From: Verrucomicrobiota bacterium
GTDB lineage: Bacteria; Verrucomicrobiota; Lentisphaeria; JABSQK01; JAJFLO01
DNA: 64,000 nucleotides
Direction: 5' to 3'
Assembly (NCBI GenBank): GCA_021772635.1
Contig: JAJFLP010000101.1
Location: 62,001 to 126,000 of the forward strand
Part shown: piece by piece, positions 61,401 through 64,000 of the stretch
Numbering within the stretch: position 1 is the stretch's first letter
How the letters are laid out: each line of letters begins with the position of its first letter
Made by a program: the position numbers and the translations under genes
Notes under the pieces: generated by a model
Seen by the model: the letters and a program-made list of their open reading frames with translations, nothing else
Told to the model about the DNA's origin: nothing
Database searches by the model: none

Positions 61401-64000
61401 TTCCTTCAACTCCCGGTTCCGTATCTGCACCCGGTGCTTCTTTGAATGTCGGCTCTTTCGGAACGAGAAGGTGGAATTCCTTTCGATCAGGATTCGCTAA
61501 AGTCGGCGCGTCTGACTGAGTCAGTGTCGTCAGGTGATCCGCAAGCAGGATTTGACCGTCCGCTTCAAGAGTAGCGATTTCATCGCCGGTTAGAATAAAT
61601 CCTTCGATGGAATCGAATCGGTCCGGCAGTAGAATATCCATTTCCTTCTTGGTCGTATTCAGCAGAAGATCGAAACGTGCATCTGCAGCAAACGTAAATC
61701 CCGGGATACTCAGCTCCTCTAGCGCATCAAACAGTGGATTTTCAGTTCGTAACTTGACCTTGCCAGCGATTCCGTCTCCGTTGATCTTAAAGACCGCAAC
61801 TGCATTCAGTTGGAACAGGTTAAAATCCGCGATTCCAATCTTGAACTCGCCGGTAGCTGTCATTACCGCAACCGTTTCATTCGTTGCGGGATCGTCCATT
61901 ACCTCTAAATCAAACGTGCCTGAGAGGGTCGCACCCGGCATGTCGAACTTTGCCTCCATATGAAGAATGATATAGAGACTGCCTTCAGTTCCAGGCTGCG
62001 CGTCCGGAACTGAAGCAGCAGGAATCTCCGGCGATTTCGGTATAAATAAGACAACCTCATGAGTCTGCTCCGAGACCGGTAGATTCTCTTCACCGAGTAA
62101 CGGCGCAGGACGACGAACCAGCGTCGTAATATTGTCGTCCAGTGGTAAGACCCCAGTATCCAGCAGCGTTGCACTCTCAGCGTCGTCCAAGCCAAATGCG
62201 GTTTCGTACGGGAATGCGGAAAGCAATACAATCGGGACCTCTTTCTTCGTTGTATTCAGCAATAGATCGAACTTGCCCGCCTGGCGAAAACCTAATCCAT
62301 CGCCCAATTCCGCAAACGGTAACGGCAACGGCGAGCTGGACAACTGATCCACGAATCCCAGATGAATCTTGCCGGCAATACCGTCGCCATCGATTTGCAG
62401 AAAGCCGGTGGCGAAGAACTTGGCAAGCGAAAAGCCACCGACACCCACGTCCAACAGGGCCAAAACACTTATTCGAACGACGTCTTCAGATGCAACCAGA
62501 TCGAACGCACCTTGCAGTGTAAAACCCGGCAATATCAGGTCACCGCGCGCCCGGACGATAATGAAAAATGCACCTTCAGCACGGTGGCCAGTCAGCGTAT
62601 TCGGTATCGCTAGACTGTAGCTTAGACGATCCGGATTATCCGCTGTCGGCGTGTGCGTTGCCCGCAACCGTGTAAGACCATCGATAAGAACAATTTCAGG
62701 CTCAAGGGCCTGATTGAGGATCGCGCTGAAACCGTTCCCGGCATTCGCATTGATTGCCGCGACCACCTGTATCGCCGTTGAACCGCCCTCACCTGCTTTG
62801 ATAGCGATGGTAAGCGTGTTTGAGTTGCTGTCATAGGTCGCGGTTTCACTACCAGCCGATACGGTATCTGAAAAAACAACATCAACGTTTCGGAAATTGC
62901 TGCCGGGTGCATCTGCAAGCAGGGTAAAGGCGTTGTTTGGACCATTTTGACTGATAGTACCCACTGCCGGTACCGTATCTGTGCCGCTCAGTGTGGTTAC
63001 GCCCGTGTATGTTGCCTCCGTGATTGATCCGGTTCCGGAGTTATTGCCGTCTAAATCATTATTCAGTATCGCGACGAAAGCCTTGTTCGGTTCGGCGGCG
63101 ATCACTTCGATGACGCGCCGCGCCGATGTGATACCTGCCTTAATCTGGATAATTAGTTCGCCGCGACCAAAGTCGTAGATCGCTCGCTCACCACCGGCCA
63201 ACGCAGAGTCTTCAAAAATTACATCGACCCCAGCGAAGTCCGCACCGGGTTCGTTCGCGATCAGTGTGATCGCGTTGTTCGGACCGTTAGGATTGATCGT
63301 TCCGACTGCTGATCCGGTAACATCAGCGAATCCGGCATTGGCAAATACACCGGATCCATCGTTAACCGGGTTCCCATGTGGCAGTTGAAGTTGCGCAGCA
63401 GCACCGTCATCGACATTGAACACTGTAATAGCATCGAACCCGTCAGGGATTGGAATAATCACATCTTTTCCAGTCGTATTTATGATCAGGTCAAACTCAG
63501 CATTCAACGCCATGTTTAATCCGCTTTGCGCCGCAAGCTCCGCCAACGGCGCCACCGCATCGGATTCGGGAATGGTCATTGTCAGTTTACCCGCCAATCC
63601 GTCTTCATCGATCATAAACGCGCCACCAGCGTTCAACTCCAGTAATGTCAACGCAGATGCGCCTTCACCCAGTCCCATTACGAGACGTGCGCTAATCTGC
63701 ATAAGAGCGTGACTGTCACTAGCCTCAATGTCGAACGTGCCGCTTAACGCGAACCCAGGAAACAGCAAGCGACCAGCGGCACTGATTATGAGATAAGAAC
63801 GCGGGCCGTCGTCTGGATTGCGTATCGTCTCGGGCATCACCAGATCATATACAATAACGGTTGTCGCGTCTGGATTTTCGATGAGTGTCGCACGGATCCG
63901 GCTGACATCGTCGTCGAGAAGGATGTTAACGGGGTTGTTCAACGTCACAGCTTCAAGGACACCTTGATCTGCTGCGTCGATATTGAATGCCGCAAATAGA
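31489..64000 (-). CDS. Giant repeat-built surface or secreted protein (partial, >10,800 residues)
   Basis: An unbroken frame of 10,836 codons lies in the window. It is open at the right edge, because the 17 codons upstream of the GTG at 63948 continue the first repeat, so that GTG is not the start. Domain order from N to C: NTTKKE beta modules (64000 to about 55640), LEINT-type modules (about 55640-53300), a hydrophobic beta segment (about 53300-52850), RTX nonapeptides (52550-52335), haemagglutinin-like helix (about 51900-48150), FASP modules (48150-42950), seven CSPG/cadherin-like repeats (42165-37170), a second helix region (37150-33900), F5/8C (33725-33231), two FN3-like, one Ig-like and a GWNLVSLP domain, then a 130-residue tail. 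It is most likely an extracellular adhesin or matrix protein. The export route is unknown: RTX suggests type I secretion, but no C-terminal sorting motif is recognised. Confidence 0.93.
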   Translation of the reverse strand, partial: LFAAFNIDAADQGVLEAVTLNNPVNILLDDDVSRIRATLIENPDATTVIVYDLVMPETIRNPDDGPRSYLIISAAGRLLFPGFALSGTFDIEASDSHALMQISARLVMGLGEGASALTLLELNAGGAFMIDEDGLAGKLTMTIPESDAVAPLAELAAQSGLNMALNAEFDLIINTTGKDVIIPIPDGFDAITVFNVDDGAAAQLQLPHGNPVNDGSGVFANAGFADVTGSAVGTINPNGPNNAITLIANEPGADFAGVDVIFEDSALAGGERAIYDFGRGELIIQIKAGITSARRVIEVIAAEPNKAFVAILNNDLDGNNSGTGSITEATYTGVTTLSGTDTVPAVGTISQNGPNNAFTLLADAPGSNFRNVDVVFSDTVSAGSETATYDSNSNTLTIAIKAGEGGSTAIQVVAAINANAGNGFSAILNQALEPEIVLIDGLTRLRATHTPTADNPDRLSYSLAIPNTLTGHRAEGAFFIIVRARGDLILPGFTLQGAFDLVASEDVVRISVLALLDVGVGGFSLAKFFATGFLQIDGDGIAGKIHLGFVDQLSSSPLPLPFAELGDGLGFRQAGKFDLLLNTTKKEVPIVLLSAFPYETAFGLDDAESATLLDTGVLPLDDNITTLVRRPAPLLGEENLPVSEQTHEVVLFIPKSPEIPAASVPDAQPGTEGSLYIILHMEAKFDMPGATLSGTFDLEVMDDPATNETVAVMTATGEFKIGIADFNLFQLNAVAVFKINGDGIAGKVKLRTENPLFDALEELSIPGFTFAADARFDLLLNTTKKEMDILLPDRFDSIEGFILTGDEIATLEADGQILLADHLTTLTQSDAPTLANPDRKEFHLLVPKEPTFKEAPGADTEPGVEGSLYILLHIEGTLKLPGATLLGSFDLEVKEDPDTGETFGTMTVLALARIGLPNLTLFEMFASGALKINGDGIAGKIHLGFVDQLLTSPLPLPLAALGDGFGFKQEGQFDLILNTTKKESAIVLPERFDVLTAFEVDSDGETTLNDGFDASGFGSLPLADKLTTLVKRTAVAVDFEHVLFVPKVATIPTAAVPDAAPEVEGSFYIILHIEGELGVPGATLSGAFDMEIRDDDGNDGTHAVLTATGEFKVGIADFNLFKMNFVSVMKINGDGIAGKIKLFTEDALFDAFDELAIPGFTFNAEAKFDLLLNTTKKEMDILLPERFDPLTAFQLDSEQTSDLSRSGQILFGDHLTTLTQTADPLPGEEALHPDQQHKEYHLLVPKEPTFRELPGADTAPEVEGSFYILLHVEGELLLPGITLRGIFDLEVKEEADGSGTYGTITVLALAQVGLPNLTLLEMFAAGIIKINGDGIAGKIHLQFLDLTGSPISIPGLIPGSVPPLAFAALGEGFGFKQQGEFDLILNTTKKESAIVIPEHFDTIVALQVDSAGVATLDSGFDATGFGTLLLEDNLTTLAKRTAPVVDHEFVLFIPNKPQIPADAVPDATPDDGSFYILLHVQGELGVPGATLSGAFDMEIRQDDGNDGTHAVLTATGEFKIEIAGLELFKLNAVAAFKINSDGIAGKVKLRTEDALFDALEDLNIPGLTFNADARFDLLLNTTKKEMDILLPDRFDPLTGFVLSSDEIATLDSDGQILMMDHLTTLTQTDAPLSTDPDHKEYHLLIPKEATFKEAPGADTMPAVEGSFYILLHIEGELLLPGIVLRGSFDLEVKEEDDGSGTYGTITVLALAQIGLPPDLTLFEMFAAGVLKINGDGVAGKVHLQFLDLTGSPISAPGLSQLPVSPIAFAVLGEGFGFKQEGEFDLILNTTKKESEIVLPERFPTILALQVDSNGEDSLDAGFDATGFGSLLLEDNLTTLVKRTEPAIGHEFVLFIPKKPQIPADPVPDAAPDVEGSFYILLHIEGMLGLPGATLSGAFDMEIRQDDGNEGTHAVLTATGEFKIGIAEFDLFKLNAVAAFKINSDGIAGKVKLRTEDALFDALEDLEIPGFTFNADARFDLLLNTTKNEMDILLPDRFDPLTGFVLSSDEITTLDNDGQILLMDHLTTLTQTDAPLSTDPDHKEYHLLVPKEATFKESPGADTMPAVEGSLYVLLHIEGELLLPGIVLRGSFDLEVKEADDGSGTYGTMTLLALAQIGLPNITLFEMFAAGVLKINGDGVAGKAHLQFLDATGSPISAPGLSELPISPIAFAALGEGFGFKQEGSFDLLLNTTKKESEIVLPERFPTILALQVDSDGEDTLDAGFNASGLGTLVLEDKITTLAKRTAIGVDHEFVLFVPKVAVIPPAAVPDAEPAVDGAFYILVHAEAELGIPGATLSGSFDLEVRQDANTGATHAVLTAEGEFKIGLAGLTLFQLNAGAAFKINDDGIAGKIKLSTEDPLFDAFNGLNVPGLNFNADARFDLLLNTTKKESQILLPTRFDPIASFGIDSSGEDTLDSTGTLVLDDNLTTLQQVDAPLPNDPDNTEFTLFVPKTSVVPTAAVPDANPEVEGAFYILLHIEGTLELPGIEMRGIFDLEVITDPDTSETYAIMTAVAILDVGIGDLNLVSVLATGVTRIDSSGIAGKLGLQIITGTNPHPLLTVPEVPGLPLSALGDAFGFSEEATYDLIINSTKKESVIPLPDRFDSIAAFGVDSAGVATLGSTGTLVLADNLTTLKQEAAPIPTDAERQEYTLFIPKTTDSPPASVPDANPGIEGGFYVIVRVAGELNMPGVSLQGKFDLEVSEDPDTNEVSATLTATATLDFGIGDFTVFSFATSGFLRIDSSGVVGVLALTRDNGSVPSAFGFELQALFQVELNTTASDAMVKRFQLDASGNTVTDGDGNLVLEDITIAAQQFRLFGGGTMTIGAGAVEVVGGFEFIVNSTGIAVTFDASLTLLGLVTTEVDGAGLLQAAPTPGLALDLQLTLPDGFTMGGLIGLTIDGAFRLQLNTTSSEITQIGSVTLAEPLSAGPYLKILVSAPDNSANPASLTITTAGVPVTFTALGVFEIGRNPDDNTPFIDVSLTDVGISISGVENDFGAAAMRITTAGVALAARIGDSSTPNVIEIGSAKVEITGELTAEINTTNQIVEIGEFELEAGPSAEFGGVFGAKFSLDNVVLFELVGDFTVAQVQQDDGGMPPVPTSNKTTITGTGKARIAALGLSFDVTADLSIERIPTNPDFGVFGGLQIGASTGQVLPGLPAIVEMNTVLQIEFNFTLSDKTIERPKVNDDGTISATLETVTIPSLSARLFAGGSLDIVGLIDLNGSFEFSLDPTALEFTIVAKAEILGIQFDALGGAGLYLPTGGDPGIALVLSLTGELTGPGFALTGAFGLKINTTTASRTFGATPNESTVAAQTAQISITGPQLSILSGLAVLSGGSVTITLDPDKLEVVVTSASLSIANGDIGGLSASGVFAIHSDGGIFAAISVESGTGTRSGTSSAAPGFAVSSAAPEEVEINIGPFALSGAFQLEINTSGSSQTIKTFTFDTSTGEVTGTTDVSLPSNSVRLAIAGSLTFDLTDVVSIRGGFTLQITPGDIDVSLDATLALGAFGGLAISGDARMNFGSGAFFAMQVTTSATLSAPLISISSTAVSVAINTSSSVQDFNDPGVPDDEKDPGLILAPQSVSIDIADAEIGVWVLTIEGSANVTVTKTSFSIAVSGTMNFFDVVTMDMSGTVNSNGDFSISGGLGFTIDMGPFNFNAQVDATFAVTNGSPAFAASVRGSVNFSLDFFFFSVDFEFASVSAEVEFDIGGGKIFVMLEVCAAGICVGGEVEWSFGDEPVLAHTEGSTLVVHMGVDAGLRGEGFSSDNAESFTLSGSGNTVEVSALGYSQDYSGITHIVVRDMGQGDDELTVLPNISQSAEINGGVGDDLILYFGSGNVTANGGAGNDNISTGRGSDTLNGDSGNDTLNGGSATDTYVFNPGWGNDSILEQNRQASGSFSDATDVLDAVDLSSITTALTFTLGTQQTVTDGSNTVSHGKRLIEVFIGGSESDTYNVTGTGANNHILRGGAGDETYNVTFNSDDVVGALTIDDQNGDEEDILNLSTDNTAQLRMSDATGDAKITQGSEEINYDPAINNVDNVNIQAESTPVLLTGPAAFQEAPNEAIDLRRVFTINADSIDWEARIHAGEIDFDSDSEINVDFDILVRNNGNINLRNSDGDIVIAAGIYAASGEGDIGDGNSTITIISDAGAISTNGRGWRTLPFGAGFDPLLNFGIRLGKYSVSSTEFDIGRIRIDKVEPGDVTNLGVTNNVTVLREAKGAFIQVDQGRLRLKAQDYIGASVVGFEISPSALFTDVRRISAQVISKGPVFVTDLDAVEVVTIDDSDNTGAGNLNVVSLFGTTVTNQPIDGDDKEVVLSGNQQEILQPVTSQEDITVVTSDPSLNIVIIPTTDTAFNVTEATTDADNDGVIDALVLVQSELNQLRTPATVFLGSDELLNRVTIGDGFDTTLHIPGPNFVVRAGEAIINSPIMGGNFEIRGDGSTTFLNSDITVTGNQTFSDAVLVNGARRIEAGGDILFGLPSGTIDGNAANPNGNTTPDSLTLSAGGRIVIEGEIGGANPLTFLTIEKATEVIFNGQVIVAGPLTISSTGVVLSELVANDNITATTIFIETNDGISVAGNVTTTTGTLAMTAQLASGDIVIDGALNTAATAAFSLLGNLTFRDTVDVTGNLVITTPKDVQFDLAVRVSGALTQGAGSTGSTRFEQRVQAASINLTNATLIDFGGNLDITGNATLNADEVTLDGESIIGGSLNIDAAVQIVSFANDNITAADVVMTAGDSIIIGGGLTATTGTTQLTTENAGSDIVVANDLLSAGTLTLDVPDNLTINGTVDVTGDLLIVTSLKNATFADSVSVSGNISQVDGSGNTRFFEGVEAAMIDVTNKILVSFRGEVTTTQSITIKSDEINFTAGADSVTATGQILTLIPHTAAKIINIGLPPTGDPAFLDIIDADILAFTNGFAKIIIGRAADGSGLVRVGDSAFLDPLEIYGGSLSVTGALEAAETVLFDFMQDVAFAADVIATGDVTILAEGGSISNTGGRVRTPNLTATAANGITMLTAVDTIQATVTTNGDINISENNGLVISGTGLTTPNAVTENVLVVVDVGNLTLATALNVDGTGTATLTATAGDVSLQQNITTADGNVELNAGHNILVMSVTTNADVSITADLDGDGDGAIVDILGGETANIISAGAILSAGDGIGSGDDIDTDITTLSATNTGVTGNIEVTELAGGGDLGIQSASQSAASGVGNIIIVTAGGKLTVLGTGAGVAVNGSGTVDLDATGELEVAAGISTAGGAVTLDSTSTTTLTAAGDVSTSGGDTIFGADKTGTVATAGDVNTDDGGNITYNRAVVLTGGVALDTGTGGGTITFVTTLDGTTDFTETLSLTAGTGNIDFDGVVGGTIGLGDVVITSAADVTVDDIINANSIEQQSGTGTTTFLGIVTLEAVAGLNLGSTGVVTNVRIEMAIDTATAGNGGTVTIDNDGELTILAAGDLDLDGAFSQTSTGGTGTVVTTGDINTTNDDVSFASPTTLAGDVEIDTNTGAGTITFGNILNASTAFTEKLTLTAGTGNIDFDAAVGAVAELGDVKIISAADATTDAAFNAKTLEQENGTGTTAFVGPVTLRAIGGMNLGSTGTVNNVRIENTINTLNGGFSGVVMIDNDGVLTILAGGDMSLAGAFTQISTSGTGSVDTAGDITTTNDNISFASPVVLTGPVGLNSGAGGGTITFIQTLDGTTDFTENLTVTAGTGNVDFDGIVGGTTDIGALIIISAFDVTADFSISANSIEQEAGTGTSTFKGAVVLQGAAGMDLGSTGVVSNVRIESTIDTSAAGNGGPVSIDNDGVLTVLAGADMTLDGEFAQTSSGGTGTVVTAGDIATTDDNISFASPVTLSDSILLDTADGLGTITFSNTLDGSTDFTENLTLKAGAGNVEFVGVVGGTVDLGDILIISAVDVTADLAINANTIEQQSGTGTTTLKGSVTLEGVGGMNLGSTGVVNNVRIEMMIDTVTATNGGPVTIDNDGVLTVLSTGDLKLDGKFEQTSTGGTGSVVTAGDVTTTNDNISFASPVTLAGDVSLNTDTAGGTITFGQTLDGTTDFIENLILTAGTGNVDFDAAVGGLIDLGDLKIVSAFDVTAGAEINTNTIEQENGTGTTTFKGAILLEGTAGMNLGSVGVVNNVTIESTVDTLAAGNGGTVKIDNDGLLTILSGADFSLDGLFQQTSTGGTGTVRTGGDITTTNDHIRFASPVVLANNVAFDTDTGSGTITFQNTLNGMNALTESLDLTAGTGNIDFDGIVGGMTALGNVTINSAFDVTSDAAFNANTLTQIAGTGDTQFDGTVTLDGAGGLDVTTETVTINAAVDTLTGGNGGTVSITNAGLLTIAAVGDMQLDGAFTQDGAGTVSTAGDITTTNDDISFASAVTLTGAVAMDTGAGDGTITFGDTLDGTADFAETLTVTAGTGSVDFTNAVGGSTDLGDILITSAMDVTFADVVNANSIEQQSGTGTTTFKDAVILDDLAGMNLGSTGVVNDVRIESTVDTLAAGNGGVVSIDNDGVLTILIDADMTLDGSFSQTSTGGTGSVVTGGDISTTNDSITFDSEVEYIDNVSYTTGAGAGLIQFNDNIKGDYLLSLTAGIGDIEFNSTVGNDILLSGLLINSAATVTFTNTVAIRNEGLDIMAGDVVFNDTVNVSGTGTIEITNTGTLTIDPIADITLDGSFVQDGTGPVSLGGDITTTRDAISFATEVTLTSDVSLNTTLVGLLQHTQHRGTITFNSNIQGMHLLSLDSGPDNISFESTVGATAALSGIIVESAGDLIFKDTIAVKDAGLDITTDTARFQNTVTTTAAGGIEITNTGVLTIDNAAEFTLDGPFTQDGAGTVTTGGGITTTNDPINFATEVTFTEDLSFDTNTGDGDIMFGSNVSGDVLLTLTAGIGEIAFQDKVGSIVPLSGLLITSAAAVTFEDTVDVDDEGLVVTAVDVTFKDQVTTANGGQITINNTGNLTLTDNAGFNPSGPFTQGAGGPIVLDTDWTIDTSATNADVSITSALNGPHILTLISGSGNVTLDDAVGGTEALEGVRIVSTGTVNLNSSVRVDGKGVDVDGAIVNISDTVTGENASTIYINASAGAITVAATAGLVTADQNIRLIASGDINIAGVNAGTADVSLTAGTSIVDNGDTSKDVTAGSVRLVAGVSVGDFTGNAPGGPLEISVETVAALSGTGDISLSEMNEITIGIVGIVEVTRILDDGGMLMEGEDTFLAGLTASADGSIILRTDLGTINIDREVIAEGSGNILLEGQGATSDVNVHVLVRSGTGDISVIAGRDVFQGATVDEGGTALISGRMLAFSDSDGVNAELLYVLTTDPHNGSLLLDGTVLTVGESFRQSDIDKLRISYTHDGSETDSDFFEFTVNDENEGVRTGRFDIAIDPINDGPVNNFGSTTVFSSIGTNEGSNIIFSGDRLITITDPDSGEFPIVVTLSISPSTPGAAELQIVPAGAADVDGITPVTLTITGTVADINETLKSLVYRLPDTDVFIIDTLTISTNDQGNYGKGGAKTDVDTISIKVNDVPEVGANTAVAVAEGGTITISNTALRVDDGDNIPIFTLTAIPANGVLTKGGTGDLSLGDTFTQGDIDNDLIVYTHSGSETATDSFSFSVADGDGGEISVATAFSITITPVNDIPLLTLPGSQFTPLGTPLTIDTISVSDNDAGALFEVTLSILSGTSGQTLATSVTMSITGSHPDVTINVVGTAQITLSGSLSAINSVLDDNIRLAPNAGVLFTGRLSVTADDQTDTASGEIVFKANKAPQVINVGKAIFEGDTLQELDTGSLEYSDTDSTPAELVYTLNTVSTNVQLFKDVNGTFVPLGVNDSFTQADVNSGLIRYTHDGVEAPDSDQFTFSLSDSAGAMIGPRTFEFDIFPVNDSPTIDPPVQADLLTNVAIPLSITGMSVGDVDAGTNDDLTLILAVTQGSIITVSSNSVTVQGGTNTTGSVTIIGTLTELNLWLSSIGIGSEDLLYSPGLTAGNGTDTLTISIDDGRGVASSVTVSNVDIRVNAVPVVAAGGPLDIARGDEGVISTADLEFTDADATDTLTYTITALPTNTILQLSGDLLAVGSTFTQSDIDAGIVTFDHDGTEMTSDSFTFTLTDAFGGDIASTSFVFDIDAIVISTPDSQDTNVNDTLALAPITVFDDDNGVTSVTLTLLNEDGTALSLDGILNILDAPHTGVTITGSGAMITLAGSLSDINAVLDDNFEFVPIAVDKFFTNQLVISAQDGSGNFEQISLIRVNAEPVKVNNTGITADEGETTTINETELLVTDADNINLEIVFTVTALPLHGDLRVLDTVLGQGDTFTQDDIESGHLNYIHDGTEDPSDSFNFTVSDGHTGTIAEMTFPITITDINDPLTVTAAAAIERNINQSDQLISGLMPDVDDPDLDPGATTTLTLAVDAGSVLNVLIEGGLVLTAGGGTNAVTLTGTFADVTEWLEVTLGTGALSYSPRAGDGTDTLSITVAAGTEIDTSNTTIILENYVPQLVNTLLIIDARGVANTGITDSDLLFTDQNGDMITYTITAIPTNGDLLIDGVLAVVNDRFNQDHINDGLLTYTHTNVNTTTDSVEFTLSDGNGGEINNTIFEIKVSKLTVPVSYIELQGTQEIALTGIVVNDDNPNKELTVTLMLLEGVDGDGSLAGVNLRINETLRVRITGSGSTLITLIGSVSDINLALETFRYESSRSDSYTNRLKVTADIDTESVMKTSLIKLNNVLGLDNDSGTFNEGATEPLTVLITDSDNTADEITYTVASLPVHGELELDGTTLEIADTFTQADVNAGRVTYSHVGDEISTADSFTFTATDGDGGDVALSTYAMTIERTNDAPINVIPESVLTVPLNVNEGTFLSINNVTVTDADDAGQNYVITISTDSGDDTVAALTVTAAVGSVVVSGTSTAITLTGTLTDINATLLSLVYTVVADDAQFTDSVTIVSNDGDATDTDTIFIRINNVPDQTVVIPAAYIITDGGTIDVKGTTGFVRMADGAFSTTIGPLDGGASVNVSTSSIRYYAATDVTLGGLDAGTGNVSVIAFDGSIFDGATIYEIVFNDSSITSGDKHTDIAANGLRLDAADGIGELGDLTDVLAPPNPIETSVTNVSATAGSDGINLDESDDISVTDVGVSVDRVGPTASTSPIVDAAQSDLRTSAAGDIVLVAGGSITLTDGGNDAVAGTSVSADAAGNILIQSGADISANVDVTSGSGNISVIASGNITQLATGDFITVAGDIYVVATSGTITMNDMAIASSSGGDIRYSGGTDVRLGGLNAVDGDISVLALSGTIFDNGNSDRDIIGDNLRLEAGTGVGQLGGSNNPLEITVVTVSAKAGADGINLNEATGITVDNVSIALQRVQSDGTTTTVTDSAQADLATTSSGSIVLRTDNGTIIVNDGGARGLGVDAVGNGNVLLDAPGTNNDIILNGIVSGGTGSISIIADRHIMQNADVTTNGGDIEVEAESGSITMAEGTSATSGNGDIRYLAKVDIFVELLDATSASSGQAGDIVMIATDGSIIDGDTDIDVIGNGLLATVGIDIGELDSEVDPLETTVNNLSARAANGDINILESDSLTVTEFTVVINLVEDNAGLTTATHTQSDVQTGNDGMVGNGSIILQTTNGSILVEEGDADDTGVSARGSGVVLITANGAAVTVTLNADVDSGTGAISVLSTGSVNQNAGISTGGDGTVDVLSTSGSIIMAANASTETDAQNIRYRASVDVEIGTLDARTVTDRTNMTQINQNTGWGRVSVIAGDTGSIKDAAAMGDSDPDIWATATRLEAGISVGELGSAENPLETEVATVTAIAGSGGIALIDSTNVVVGTVINVPVERVLSTALTQTVGDNQLLNGLETRAGTGGAIVQRTLNGTLTIADSVDADGNIRLETQGGSRTLTLDATVDSTIGSISVLATRTIKQNENVTATAGTVEFDAGGSIEMGDGTVTLTNGRNIRYTAAVNIIIGQLDARTATSRVEVSRSDQANWGEISLNSGAQITDVADESPNGLEVVVDVYGYKARLTAANGIGEFGAIYDEIETELAFISSDSGTGVTNIADRTNVLVREIGKVPTDRVKSDGTIANQSTEDGAPQGGRTGTGQLFVKSETEDLVIDDLTISHVRIGEWDVVPLQFVSSSADFSELFSGEKAIDGNPATTWSTPRGHVPGATEEIIFDLEAITAVSRFRILPRTGFLDVFPQEFEIALSNDGITYDTPVIVESLDNQGDPSFTIEDGEWYSRSFAEAQARFVKFTGTVREQQRADGLPGTYFLEIAEFQIREGLPVEFIQLQWTAPGNLGVEVAAGSYEVRWATSPIVESEEWFAATIVPNPPTALNPGDLQTMLVPLDILAQDSEIYFTVEAIDLDGLVGAFSNTVKSYTSDTVTPAAITDLVAQSDSVAETVLLTWTAPGDDGYVGSTSSYDIRWSLVPIDSDAAFNAANQLAGEPTPRPAGEDQSMLLSFDDLGRNAKVYITIKSTDAQGNVSVVSNVVTTSPPAVTVNALATTDTRPEITGTVNDTTALIRVEIAGKRFTAVNNGDGTWTLADNAVEALAPGRYDVTVTVTDLSRNIATDTTTREVQIGTAASYQLTIKAGWNLVSLPIGAQQSVRAALQGLVIGTAFEWDGNGFAAVNRFTLGKGVWLYARSGDTINVNGVASPTENIELSQDWNLISVSKDVNSSIFDVAEISAVWSWNARSQRYEFVASGTQLTAGTTLWVKSKVAAYTLNLISGRRSSAAFSREYTGPKVSGIWPGALEITDTGTAVAGVEVTENSMEDKSSGNITTSNSGTDASVRPNGTLPHRASVVDWLYTQTADDRNDAGRVVSWAGSKGIAYSLYDRVIEDVFTSENLEEENDLFSPSLD
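31889..33230 (-). other. C-terminal FN3-like, Ig-like and GWNLVSLP domains of the giant gene
   Basis: Two FN3-like domains (about 33230-32935 and 32935-32590) share LTWTAPG..G..G....Y.IRW. An Ig-like domain (about 32590-32320) has RPEITGTVND and RYDVTVTVTD. The GWNLVSLP domain (about 32325-31889) carries two halves (GWNLVSLPIG, WNLISVSKD) and GVWLYARSGDTI/LWVKSK, as often seen near the C-terminus of secreted proteins. Confidence 0.8.
33231..33725 (-). other. F5/8 type C (discoidin-like) domain of the giant gene
   Basis: It encodes ELFSGEKAIDGNPATTWST, IIFDLEAITAVSRFRILPR, FEIALSNDG and ARFVKFTGTV...LEIAEFQI, the usual galactose-binding-like domain landmarks. A carbohydrate- or lipid-binding role is likely from family knowledge. 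Confidence 0.88.
37170..42165 (-). repeat. Seven CSPG/cadherin-like repeats alternating with a second domain
   Basis: Each copy has EGG..TI....L...D.D, LTYTITALP.NG.L, DTFTQ.DID.G.I.Y.HDG.E, D.FSFTV.DG.GG and I.I..VND. Between copies lie domains with the pattern TISVSD.D, ITGT..DIN..L and RLSVTADD. Confidence 0.88.
42950..48150 (-). repeat. FASP modules of the giant gene
   Basis: About eleven units carry GDITTTNDNISFASPV, GTITF..TLDGTTDFTENL, LTAGTGNVDFDG.VGG, SIEQ.SGTGTTTFKG, MNLGSTGVVNNVRIE and IDNDGVLTIL. The long units have a period of about 540 bp (equivalent points near 45405, 45940, 46476, 47010 and 47550). The last three or four units (below about 44330) are shortened. Confidence 0.9.
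52335..52550 (-). other. RTX calcium-binding block of the giant gene
   Basis: It encodes GGVGDDLI, GGAGNDNI, GRGSDTL, GDSGNDTL and GGSATDTYVF in series, the GGxGxDxxx pattern of haemolysin-type calcium-binding beta rolls, ending in PGWGNDSI. Confidence 0.92.
55640..64000 (-). repeat. NTTKKE modules of the giant gene, alternating two types
   Basis: About 13 modules share IKINGDGIAGK, FDLLLNTTKKE, ERFD, DSDG..TL, L.DNLTTL, LFVPK, VPDA.P, FYILLHIEGEL and FDLEV. Types ending MDILLP and ESEIVLP alternate, giving a dimeric unit of about 1.2 kb (equivalent points at 58029, 59239, 60459 and 61637). Neighbouring dimers are nearly identical at the DNA level in places. Confidence 0.9.

Noticed and set aside
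63946-63948. GTG as the start of the giant gene
   Set aside because: The 17 codons upstream to the window edge are open and align with the beginning of later modules, so translation starts beyond 64000.
1-64000. CRISPR array
   Set aside because: No regularly spaced identical repeats with unique spacers. The tandem repeats seen are all coding or dispersed palindromes.
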